This document shows, one piece after another, positions 56,840 through 62,806 of a DNA stretch of 62,806 bases; the first letter of the stretch is position 1, and each line of letters begins with the position of its first letter. Below the pieces are notes generated by a model. It saw nothing but the letters and a program-made list of their open reading frames with translations. It made no database searches and was not told where the DNA came from. The stretch is from positions 1-62,806 of the forward strand of contig NZ_MASJ01000041.1 in the NCBI RefSeq assembly GCF_001700315.1, written 5' to 3'. The stretch comes from Caryophanon tenue (GTDB lineage Bacteria > Bacillota > Bacilli > Bacillales_A > Planococcaceae). Made by a program: the position numbers and the translations under genes.

Positions 56840-56986
56840 ATGGGTAAATATCAATTAGATACAAAAGGGCAAGTAGCCGTAACGAAGTATCATGAGAAAA
56901 ATAAGCCAGCGCAGTTTGATAAAAAGCAACAAATTGAAAAGCTACGTGCGGAGTATTTAAAGCGCAAGCAAGCACAAGATAAATAA
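56840..56986 (+). CDS. very small basic protein
   Basis: This 48-residue, Lys/Gln-rich protein (GKYQLDTKGQVAVTKYHEKN, then a helix FDKKQQIEKLRAEYLKRKQA) has no membrane segment. The evidence for coding is GAAGGTG six bases before the ATG and an amphipathic helix pattern. I do not recognise it. It stands alone between the guaA terminator and the next gene. Confidence 0.6.
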   Translation: MGKYQLDTKGQVAVTKYHEKNKPAQFDKKQQIEKLRAEYLKRKQAQDK

Positions 56987-57137
56987 GCGCGAGTCGTTTT
57001 CGCGAAAAAGCAGCGTCTAAGAATCATTTCTTAGATGCTATTTTTTATAACAATTATTAAGAATGGATGACGCGGGCGTTTTTTTAGACATCATTCGTTA
57101 TAATAGAAGGAGCTTCTAATAGAAAGAGGGATTGTTC

Positions 57138-57449
57138 ATGGATATTCATTTAGTGTTATTTGTTACATCAGCAAAGCGTGTAGGAAGTCGTAGTGAAATG
57201 TTAATGAAAACCGTGTATTCTTCGTTTCGACCAGTAATGGGGGACCATATTGATGACCCAGGATTTGATCCGAATTTTCATAACGGCTATGAAGTGGTAA
57301 AAGTGGCGATTAATTATGAAGAAGAGGCGTGTTATGTGTCACTCAGCCCGCTTGCGATTGAGGTAGAAGACATACCAGTTGAACAGTATATCGACAAACT
57401 ATTAGCGAATGGCTGGGAAATTGTCAAAAATGAACGTTACTCATCGTGA
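57138..57449 (+). CDS. hypothetical protein
   Basis: This 103-residue soluble protein begins MDIHLVLFVTSAKRVGSRSE, has a Gly/Asp/His-rich middle (GDHIDDPGFDPNFHNGYEV), and ends with a short alpha-beta unit (VEQYIDKLLANGWEIVKNER). No family recognised. ATG 57138 follows AGAGGG, and a TATAAT lies at 57099-57104. A strong terminator follows, so it is a single-gene unit. Confidence 0.72.
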   Translation: MDIHLVLFVTSAKRVGSRSEMLMKTVYSSFRPVMGDHIDDPGFDPNFHNGYEVVKVAINYEEEACYVSLSPLAIEVEDIPVEQYIDKLLANGWEIVKNERYSS

Positions 57450-57457
57450 AAATTAAA

Positions 57458-57501
57458 AAGAAGTACCGTCGATTTTTGAAATCGAATGGTACTTCTTTTT
57501 T
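57458..57501. terminator. bidirectional terminator
   Basis: AAGAAGTACC-TCGATTT / AAATCGA-GGTACTTCTT with T7, between converging genes. Confidence 0.9.
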
Positions 57502-57902
57502 TATGCAGTGCGTTTGTCGACAAAAAATGTCACGATGACAAATAAGACGAACGCCAGTAATAAAATTGAGCCACCAATAATAAACAACACCATTGTTAAT
57601 GTCTCGTTCATATTGAATGGATTTAGATTATAGAGCCACATGCCGCCTGTTAAACCGAATGCGCCGACCATACCAAAAATAGCGTGCACTTTGACCAACA
57701 GTAACTTACGAATTGGCACAGAATAATAAAAAATACCCCAAGCAAAAACCGATAACCACCCGACAAGTAAAATGTGTGCGTGAATTGGTCGTAATGAATA
57801 ATCCATATTACCACTCATTGTTGAACCGATATATACACCGATGAGACCAAAAATAGCAGAGAAGCGAATTAATGTTAATGCCCATGTTCGTTGTTTTTCC
57901 AT
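57501..57902 (-). CDS. four-helix membrane protein of unknown function
   Basis: This 133-residue protein has four hydrophobic helices. The first includes LIRFSAIFGLIGVYIGSTMSGNMDYSL, and the second PIHAHILLVGWLSVFAWGIFYY, where His-x-His in the membrane resembles the haem-ligand arrangement of heme-copper oxidase subunit I-like proteins. That similarity is suggestive only. The start is ATG 57902 or GTG 57905, with AAGGGGG upstream. It lies next to a diguanylate cyclase gene on the same strand but is separated from it by a terminator. Confidence 0.75.
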   Translation of the reverse strand: MEKQRTWALTLIRFSAIFGLIGVYIGSTMSGNMDYSLRPIHAHILLVGWLSVFAWGIFYYSVPIRKLLLVKVHAIFGMVGAFGLTGGMWLYNLNPFNMNETLTMVLFIIGGSILLLAFVLFVIVTFFVDKRTA

Positions 57903-57970
57903 CACGAAAAGTCCCCCTTATATGTCAATAGCTTTACTATAACGAACGCATATAACGTTTATATAAACTG

Positions 57971-58013
57971 TAAAAAACACCATTACGAAAGAAATCGTAG
58001 CGGTGTTTTTTTA
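57971..58013 (-). terminator. terminator of the diguanylate cyclase gene
   Basis: AAAACACC-TACGA / TCGTA-GGTGTTTT with A/T flanks, at the minus-strand gene end. Confidence 0.85.
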
Positions 58014-58967
58014 AACAGGTAGGTGTTGTTTTTTTAAGCGTTTCTCGTCGTACATTTGTAAATCTGCCTGTGTGAACAATGTATGCATGTGCCCTATGGA
58101 TTGCGCAGTAGAAGCAAGTCCGACCGAGATACTAAGAGGAATCGGCAATTGTTCACCAGCATTAAATTCATCGATAGTTTTGTGTAAATTAGCAAGGATG
58201 GTCACAATGTCGGTATCCTCTACATGTAGATGTTCGACGATAATCGCAAATTCATCGCCACCGATACGCGCAACTGTATGATGATGAAATGTTTTTTGTA
58301 AAACGTTTGCGGCAGTGATAATAAAATTGTCGCCAGCTTGATGACCGAAAGAATCGTTCACATGTTTTAGTCGGTCTAAGTCACACAAAATCAGTGTGAC
58401 AGCGTGATTTTCTTGTTCGTTCAGGCGCTGTATTTGTTGCTCGAAAAAATGGCGATTATATAAATCAGTTAACACATCATGAGACAGCTGATACGTTATT
58501 TCATTTTCAAGTCGCACTTTGTCATCAATATTTCGTAAAATCCCTTGAATGGCGATAAGCTGCCCTTTTTTATAAACTGGCGTAATGTATTCTTCAAAAA
58601 AGTGATATGTTCCTTCTAAACTACGAAAACGTTGAATAATCGGTTTGGAATAATCCATATTACCAGAAACTTTATTTTTGAAAATATATAAATCGTCCGG
58701 GTGAATGGCTTCGTAAGGGTATGCATGCTCAGTCATCAGTTTGTGCCGTGTGCCTTCTCCGAGAAGTTTATCGACAGACGGGGAGATATATAAATGTTTT
58801 TCAGTCGGATAGATTTCATAGTAATAAATAATATCATACGATTGTTCGATTAATTGCTTCATATCTTTCATCGAGAAAGTGGATTGTATAAATGAAGCGT
58901 TCATCGATTTCGCTATAAAAAATATGGCAATGAGAACTAACATGAAAATTAAACCGCCAATAAACAT
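58011..58967 (-). CDS. diguanylate cyclase with PAS domain
   Basis: This 318-residue protein has one N-terminal membrane helix, a PAS domain (about residues 35-150: YDIIYYYEIYPTEKHLYISPS, AIHPDDLYIFKN, then RNIDDKVRLENEI) and a GGDEF domain with SHDVLTDLYNRHFFEQQ, CDLDRLKHVNDSFGHQAGD and the intact site ARIGGDEFAI. It should make c-di-GMP in response to a signal sensed by PAS. No RxxD inhibitory site is visible just before GGDEF. AGGGGG precedes the ATG. It would oppose the EAL phosphodiesterase encoded at 14.1 kb. Confidence 0.9.
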   Translation of the reverse strand: MFIGGLIFMLVLIAIFFIAKSMNASFIQSTFSMKDMKQLIEQSYDIIYYYEIYPTEKHLYISPSVDKLLGEGTRHKLMTEHAYPYEAIHPDDLYIFKNKVSGNMDYSKPIIQRFRSLEGTYHFFEEYITPVYKKGQLIAIQGILRNIDDKVRLENEITYQLSHDVLTDLYNRHFFEQQIQRLNEQENHAVTLILCDLDRLKHVNDSFGHQAGDNFIITAANVLQKTFHHHTVARIGGDEFAIIVEHLHVEDTDIVTILANLHKTIDEFNAGEQLPIPLSISVGLASTAQSIGHMHTLFTQADLQMYDEKRLKKQHLPV

Positions 58968-59218
58968 GTGACTAATACCCCCTGTTTGACATCTAAATAA
59001 AAATAAAAAAGCAACGCATATTTTCCTTATTTTACTACAGAAAATTCCGACTGTAATAAATTTATTTGAATAATGATGAAATTTAACGGAGATGGACGAA
59101 ATATGTGACTGGAGTTCGTATTGAGTTTAGGATTTCTTTTAATTTCAGGTGTAAACACATTGTTTTGATGGGTAAATATTGTAAGATAAGAACAGATAAG
59201 TGAAGGAGGAAGTTAATC

Positions 59219-59830
59219 ATGAAAGTAATTATTTTTGGTGCTACAGGTGGCGTAGGTCAACATACTGTAAAACGTGCAGTAGAAGCAGGGCATGAGGTAA
59301 CGGCATTTGTACGTACACCTGAAAAGTTAACATTTACAGAAGGTGTTCACATTGTACAAGGAGATGCGTTTAATGCTGAGCAAGTGGCAGCTGCTATTGT
59401 TGGGCATGATGTGGTTGTATCTTGTTTAGGTTCAAGCTCAGGCATGAAAGCATCAAATGAATTAGAAACGATGGGCAAAAATATAGCAGATGGTATGGTA
59501 GCGGCGGGTGTAGAGCGCTTTGTTTACTGTGCATCAGCAGGTGTATACGGAGAAATTCCAGGGATGATGGGCAAAATGATGATGAAATTATTAGAAAAGC
59601 CATTAAAAGATCATCGCGCTGCATTAGATTATTATCGTTCAAAAGGTTTAACATTCACAATCGCGCGTCCAATGGGCTTAAAAGATGAGCCATTTGTGGA
59701 ATACCAAGAAACATTTGAAGGTGTACCAGCAAAATCAAATTCGATTCCACGTGAAAGTGTGGCACATTTCTTAGTAAAAGCAATTGATGATAAAAAGTAT
59801 GTAAACACATCAGTTGGATTAGCAAAATAG
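59219..59830 (+). CDS. NAD(P)-binding oxidoreductase (NmrA/SDR-like)
   Basis: This 203-residue atypical short-chain dehydrogenase-like protein has the dinucleotide motif IIFGATGGVGQHTVKRAVEAGHEVTAFVRTPEKL, then IVQGDAFNAEQV and VVSCLGSS, as in NAD(P)H-binding families related to flavin reductase and NmrA. The catalytic Tyr-x-x-x-Lys is YYRSKG here. The substrate is unknown. GAAGGAGG precedes the ATG. It is a single gene with a wobble-rich terminator. Confidence 0.85.
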   Translation: MKVIIFGATGGVGQHTVKRAVEAGHEVTAFVRTPEKLTFTEGVHIVQGDAFNAEQVAAAIVGHDVVVSCLGSSSGMKASNELETMGKNIADGMVAAGVERFVYCASAGVYGEIPGMMGKMMMKLLEKPLKDHRAALDYYRSKGLTFTIARPMGLKDEPFVEYQETFEGVPAKSNSIPRESVAHFLVKAIDDKKYVNTSVGLAK

Positions 59831-59844
59831 TCGTCTATTCCCCA

Positions 59845-59885
59845 GGCCATTCGAGAAGAGCATATCTTTTCGGGTGGTCTTTTTA
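59845..59885 (+). terminator. terminator
   Basis: GGCCATTCGAGAAGA pairs with TCTTTTCGGGTGGTC (several G-U pairs) and is followed by TTTTT. Confidence 0.75.
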
Positions 59886-59895
59886 TTGTCAAAAA

Positions 59896-59911
59896 TGTTT
59901 CACGTGCAACA
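59896..59911. promoter_or_regulatory. parS-like centromere site (ParB/Spo0J binding)
   Basis: TGTTTCACGTGCAACA matches the bacterial parS consensus TGTTTCACGTGAAACA at 15 of 16 positions. It lies in an intergenic gap. It is extended outward by AAAA and TTTT, giving a 24-base near-palindrome. ParB would load here for chromosome segregation. Origin-proximal position is inferred from gene order. Confidence 0.78.
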
Positions 59912-59966
59912 TTTTCAACAACTTGAAATTGTTTTGATACAATAGGCGTGAAGGAGTGAAGTAAAT

Positions 59967-60350
59967 ATGGTAGATCAAAAAGTGAAAACATTTTTCGCTG
60001 CATTGCAGCAAGCATCAACAGATGGCAAAATGCAATGGACATATGAGCAAGGTGAAATGAAAAATATCATTGCGGATGTTGTGGACGGGGCGAGTTATAG
60101 CCAACCAATCGTTTGTAATTATAAGCGCTATCGTTTTTTACTCGTAACGTTTGTTCAAAATAACCAAGAAGTAACAGCATTCCTTATTACGGAAGGAACA
60201 CGCGACTGGTTATATGGCTGGAATACGATGACGGCAGAAGAAGCGGAGTTAGTACGTCCATTAGAAGAAGTTGCACGCCGTGTCGCAAGTGGGGCAGAAC
60301 GCGCAATGAATGAATTTTTGGCGGACTTTGAGGGGGGCTTTAATGTTTAG
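59967..60350 (+). CDS. hypothetical protein, paralogue A
   Basis: This 127-residue soluble protein has a helical start (VKTFFAALQQASTDGKMQW), a beta-rich centre (VVDGASYSQPIVCNYKRYRFLLVTF) and an ending with TRDWLYGWNTMTAEEAELVR. It resembles the next gene's product in layout and in several motifs (xLQW / MQW; TGDWLYEID / TRDWLYGWN; LVRxLxxVAxR). AAGGAGTG precedes the ATG. The last eight bases overlap the next gene. Function unknown. Confidence 0.72.
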   Translation: MVDQKVKTFFAALQQASTDGKMQWTYEQGEMKNIIADVVDGASYSQPIVCNYKRYRFLLVTFVQNNQEVTAFLITEGTRDWLYGWNTMTAEEAELVRPLEEVARRVASGAERAMNEFLADFEGGFNV

Positions 60351-60696
60351 TGAACAACCTTTACTCCAAACTTTAATTGAAGCGACGTTAAAAAATCGTT
60401 TACAGTGGACGATTGATACATCGACAGCAGCGGAAACAATTGCCGAAACGCGCGGCGAAGACATCGTTGTCACATATTATTATGAAAAGAAAAAAGCCAC
60501 ACTCGCTTTATTTTTTAACGAAGAAACAGAGCATACACGCTTTGTTTTTTTAGACGCAACTGGCGACTGGTTATACGAAATCGATAGCGATGACGAACAA
60601 GATGGCAAGTTAGTCCGTACATTATTTGATGTTGCGGTACGCCAAATGTCGGGTGTTGCAGACGTTATTCAACATTTACTGCATGATTTCTCATAA
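60343..60696 (+). CDS. hypothetical protein, paralogue B
   Basis: This 117-residue protein is related to the preceding one: LIEATLKNRLQWTIDTSTA, a beta centre (DIVVTYYYEKKKATLALFF), ATGDWLYEIDSDDEQDGKLVRTLFDVAVRQMSG. The start at ATG 60343 follows GGGGGG, inside the end of the upstream gene, so translation of the two is probably coupled and the products may form a heteromer. No known family recognised. No T-rich terminator is obvious before the pbuG leader. Confidence 0.7.
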   Translation: MFSEQPLLQTLIEATLKNRLQWTIDTSTAAETIAETRGEDIVVTYYYEKKKATLALFFNEETEHTRFVFLDATGDWLYEIDSDDEQDGKLVRTLFDVAVRQMSGVADVIQHLLHDFS

Positions 60697-60814
60697 GCGA
60701 ATGACGTACGGTGGATGTATGTGTTCAGACGTCTTTAATTGGTAGTATTAAACGGATTTTACAGCTAATCACGAACATTGTGAACAAAATGACAAAAAAA
60801 GTTCGCAAAAATGA

Positions 60815-60843
60815 TTGAAATACGAAAATTGAAGTGCTATATT
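60815..60843 (+). promoter_or_regulatory. pbuG promoter
   Basis: TTGAAA (60815-60820), a 17-bp spacer and TATATT (60838-60843) with TGC just before (extended -10). Confidence 0.8.
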
Positions 60844-60863
60844 ACAGTAGTAAATTAAATATG

Positions 60864-60933
60864 TCGTCGTATAAAGTCAGGGATATGGCCTGAAAGTTTC
60901 TACCGAGCTACCGTAAAAAGCTCGACTACGATT
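60864..60933 (+). promoter_or_regulatory. guanine-type purine riboswitch upstream of pbuG
   Basis: The purine aptamer has TCGTATAA (P1), GTCAGGGATATGGCCTGA (P2), GTTTCTACC (J2/3), GAGCT-ACCGTAAAA-AGCTC (P3) and GACTACGA closing P1. The J3/1 base at 60926 is C, guanine type. CTACGATT (60926-60933) can instead pair with AATCGTAG (60968-60975), an antiterminator that competes with the terminator. Confidence 0.96.
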
Positions 60934-60974
60934 TGAAATAGCATGATCATTTCAAAAGGCGTAAGCCAATCGTA

Positions 60975-61011
60975 GACGTACGACTGTTAAACAGTTGTGC
61001 GTCTTTTTTTT
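60975..61011 (+). terminator. terminator of the pbuG riboswitch
   Basis: GACGTACGACTGT / ACAGTTGTGCGTC followed by T8, overlapping the antiterminator arm. Confidence 0.93.
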
Positions 61012-61039
61012 CCGACGACAAATGGAGGAACATTACACA

Positions 61040-62365
61040 ATGAAGAAGTATTTCGAGTTTGATAAACTTGGAACGAATTATCGCCGTGAAATTTTAGGTG
61101 GTTTTACAACGTTCTTAGCAATGGCGTATATCTTAGTTGTTAATCCGCAAACATTATCATTACAAAGCGTAACGGATTTCCCAGAAGCATTACGTATGGA
61201 TTACGGCGCAATTTTCGTTGCCACAGCCGTTGCCGCAGCAATCGGTTCATTTATAATGGGGATATTTGCGAAATACCCGCTCGCGCTAGCACCAGGACTT
61301 GGCTTAAACGCCTTCTTTGCATACACAGTAGTACTTGTAAACGGTAGTCCTTGGCAACATGCTTTAGCAGCCGTATTTATTTCGGGCGTATTCTTCTTAT
61401 TACTAACAGTCACAGGCTTACGTGAAAAATTAATTAATGCAATTCCATTAGAATTAAAGTTAGCAGTTGGCGCTGGTATCGGTTTGTTTATCGCCTTTAT
61501 CGGGATGCAAAGTGCAGGGTTAATTGTTAACAATGATGCAACATTAGTAGGTATCGGTGATTTACGTGACCCACAAGTATTACTAGCAGTATTCGGTATT
61601 ATCATTACAATTATTTTCTTAGTACGCGGCGTAAAGGCAGGCGTATTTATCGGGATGGCTGTAACGGCGATTGTCGGTATGATTTTCGGTTTAGTGAACA
61701 CACCAGAAGCAATTGTGTCAGCGCCACCAAGCATTGCGCCAACATTCGGTGCATTATTTGAAGCATTCGGTGACCCAAGTTTTTATACATTATCAATGCT
61801 TTCAGTAATTTTAACGTTCTTATTCGTAGACTTTTTTGATAATGCAGGAACATTAGTCGCTGTAGCAAACCAAGCAGGGTTAGTAAAAGACAATAAATTG
61901 CCACGCGCTGGTAAAGCATTAATTTCTGACTCAATCGCAACAATTGTTGGTTCGATTTTCGGTACATCTACAATTACATCATACGTTGAGTCATCATCAG
62001 GTGTAGCGGCAGGTGCTCGTACCGGTTTTGCAGCAATCGTTACAGGATGCTTCTTCTTACTAGCATTATTCTTCTCACCATTATTATCAGTGATTACATC
62101 AGCAGTAACAGCACCAGCATTAATCGTTGTCGGTGTATTAATGGTTGCGTCACTTGCAGATATTGATTGGAAAAAGTTCGAAGTGGCAGTACCAGCATTC
62201 TTCACGATGATTATGATGCCATTAACATATTCTATCGCAACAGGTATCGCTGTCGGCTTCGTATTTTATCCATTAACGATGATTGTAAAAGGTCGCGCAA
62301 AAGAAGTTCACCCAATTATGTATGTATTTGCGGTTATTTTCTTAGTGTACTTATTCACAGCATAA
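61040..62365 (+). CDS. pbuG: guanine/hypoxanthine permease (NCS2 family)
   Basis: PbuG imports guanine and hypoxanthine with protons. The 441-residue protein has 12 or more hydrophobic segments and the AzgA/PbuG signatures FEFDKLGTNYRREILGGFTTFLAMAYI, ALAPGLGLNAFFAYTVV, LTFLFVDFFDNAGTLVAVANQAG and TSTITSYVESSSGVAAGARTGFAA. ATG 61040 follows GGAGGAA. A guanine riboswitch with terminator lies upstream, which fits the substrate and links this gene with the riboswitch-controlled gua genes 6 kb away. Confidence 0.95.
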   Translation: MKKYFEFDKLGTNYRREILGGFTTFLAMAYILVVNPQTLSLQSVTDFPEALRMDYGAIFVATAVAAAIGSFIMGIFAKYPLALAPGLGLNAFFAYTVVLVNGSPWQHALAAVFISGVFFLLLTVTGLREKLINAIPLELKLAVGAGIGLFIAFIGMQSAGLIVNNDATLVGIGDLRDPQVLLAVFGIIITIIFLVRGVKAGVFIGMAVTAIVGMIFGLVNTPEAIVSAPPSIAPTFGALFEAFGDPSFYTLSMLSVILTFLFVDFFDNAGTLVAVANQAGLVKDNKLPRAGKALISDSIATIVGSIFGTSTITSYVESSSGVAAGARTGFAAIVTGCFFLLALFFSPLLSVITSAVTAPALIVVGVLMVASLADIDWKKFEVAVPAFFTMIMMPLTYSIATGIAVGFVFYPLTMIVKGRAKEVHPIMYVFAVIFLVYLFTA

Positions 62366-62369
62366 AATA

Positions 62370-62408
62370 AAAAACTGTCCTAGCCATTCGGTTAGGACAG
62401 TTTTTTTA
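62370..62408 (+). terminator. terminator of pbuG
   Basis: AAAACTGTCCTA / TTAGGACAGTTTT with T7. Confidence 0.93.
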
Positions 62409-62580
62409 TGTGATGAGGATGTGACTGCAGATGCAATTACGTCTTGAAAGGGCATATTTTATCTGTACGGTAAGGCTGACAAGTGAAAAGCCTTTACGTG
62501 TTTTTGGTGCGTGTATAATAGGAAGAAACTAATTTTAAAAAACTGTGAAAGAAATTGAATAATCTTTTAAATAAAAAGTG

Positions 62581-62654
62581 CTTGCTAAATAAAAACAAGT
62601 AGTGGTATATTTAGTTCCGTTGCTAACACAGCAACAACAACTAAACTTAGCAAG
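62581..62654. other. nested hairpin upstream of the rRNA promoter
   Basis: Three inverted pairs sit inside one another: CTTGCTAA (62581-62588) with TTAGCAAG (62647-62654), TTTAGTT (62610-62616) with AACTAAA (62639-62645), and GTTGCT (62619-62624) with AGCAAC (62630-62635) around a 5-nt loop. No T-run follows, so it is not an ordinary terminator. Its role is unknown. Confidence 0.5.
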
Positions 62655-62710
62655 TAACACTGTAAAGCATTCGCTAAACAGTGAGTCAAAAAACTTTTTT
62701 AAAAAAGTGT

Positions 62711-62739
62711 TTGACAATAAAAAACAGAAATGCTAAGAT
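62711..62739 (+). promoter_or_regulatory. rRNA operon promoter
   Basis: TTGACA (62711-62716), a 17-bp spacer and TAAGAT (62734-62739), preceded by TGC (extended -10). The consensus -35 and the downstream leader point to an rRNA operon reading out of the window. Confidence 0.85.
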
Positions 62740-62806
62740 ATAGAAGTTCGCTTAACACGAACGAAAAACATGAACCTTGAAAACTGAACAACAAACGTTG
62801 ATGAAA
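62740..62806 (+). other. rRNA operon leader, 5' of 16S
   Basis: This segment contains CCTTGAAAACTGAACAA, the conserved leader sequence that precedes 16S rRNA genes in Bacillales. The 16S gene itself lies beyond the window. Confidence 0.8.

Noticed and set aside
62431-62532. Short frame of 33 codons after pbuG
   Set aside because: Poor ribosome spacing and no conservation evidence. It overlaps promoter-like sequence.

Overview
The window reads as ordinary chromosome of a low-GC, Gram-positive, Bacillales-type bacterium, most likely a Planococcaceae member (Solibacillus/Lysinibacillus/Caryophanon-like). This rests on the protein sequences, the AGGAGG-type ribosome binding sites, SLH-domain surface protein, CIRCE-controlled groESL, and gene order close to that of Bacillus subtilis at two places: tsaE-tsaB-rimI-tsaD / ydiF / rex / tatA-tatC / CPBP protease / groES-groEL, and moxR-DUF58-transglutaminase-guaA-...-pbuG. 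The genus is an inference; no 16S sequence is inside the window. The window is bounded by two rRNA loci: it opens in the 3' end of a 5S gene followed by tRNA-Asp, and ends just past the promoter of another rRNA operon.

Layout. 1-1.4 kb: 5S/tRNA tail, a small lipoprotein and a small unknown gene. 1.5-9.3 kb: tRNA t6A synthesis (tsaE, tsaB, tsaD) with rimI, an ABC-F protein, Rex, Tat export and a CPBP protease. A DnaA-box cluster lies between tsaD and the ABC-F gene. 9.4-16.3 kb: groES-groEL, a SnoaL-like protein, MetY and a c-di-GMP phosphodiesterase. 16.3-25 kb: serC, a decayed yjdI-like gene beside its usual GNAT partner, PrsA, an SLH/SGNH surface protein, a Sel1-repeat protein and HemAT. 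25-32 kb: a coproporphyrinogen oxidase, then a SAM-riboswitch operon of two methionine synthases. 32-40.5 kb: a subtilase, an M20 peptidase and the des-desK-desR membrane-fluidity system. 40.5-45.5 kb (minus strand): proline dehydrogenase, FetA/FetB-like iron exporter, a YbaK protein and glnK-amtB with two perfect TnrA/GlnR boxes. 45.9-48.2 kb: pncB-nadE for NAD. 48.9-62.4 kb: MoxR/DUF58/transglutaminase, two guaA genes behind a guanine riboswitch, a block of small and unknown genes containing a parS-like site, and a guanine riboswitch with PbuG.

The most unusual item is the tandem gua locus. The first copy is a GMP-synthase-like protein with an intact ATP-pyrophosphatase half, but its glutaminase domain is about 82 residues shorter than in the second copy and lacks the catalytic Cys, His and Glu. 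A complete GuaA follows, separated by a leader with its own terminator. Other points are a 15/16 match to the parS centromere site, the DnaA-box cluster, short terminal-inverted-repeat elements in two families that share ends, a recurring ATCCTTCAGCA-type hairpin after stop codons, and a tandem pair of overlapping paralogues of unknown function. No CRISPR array, prophage or transposase gene was seen.
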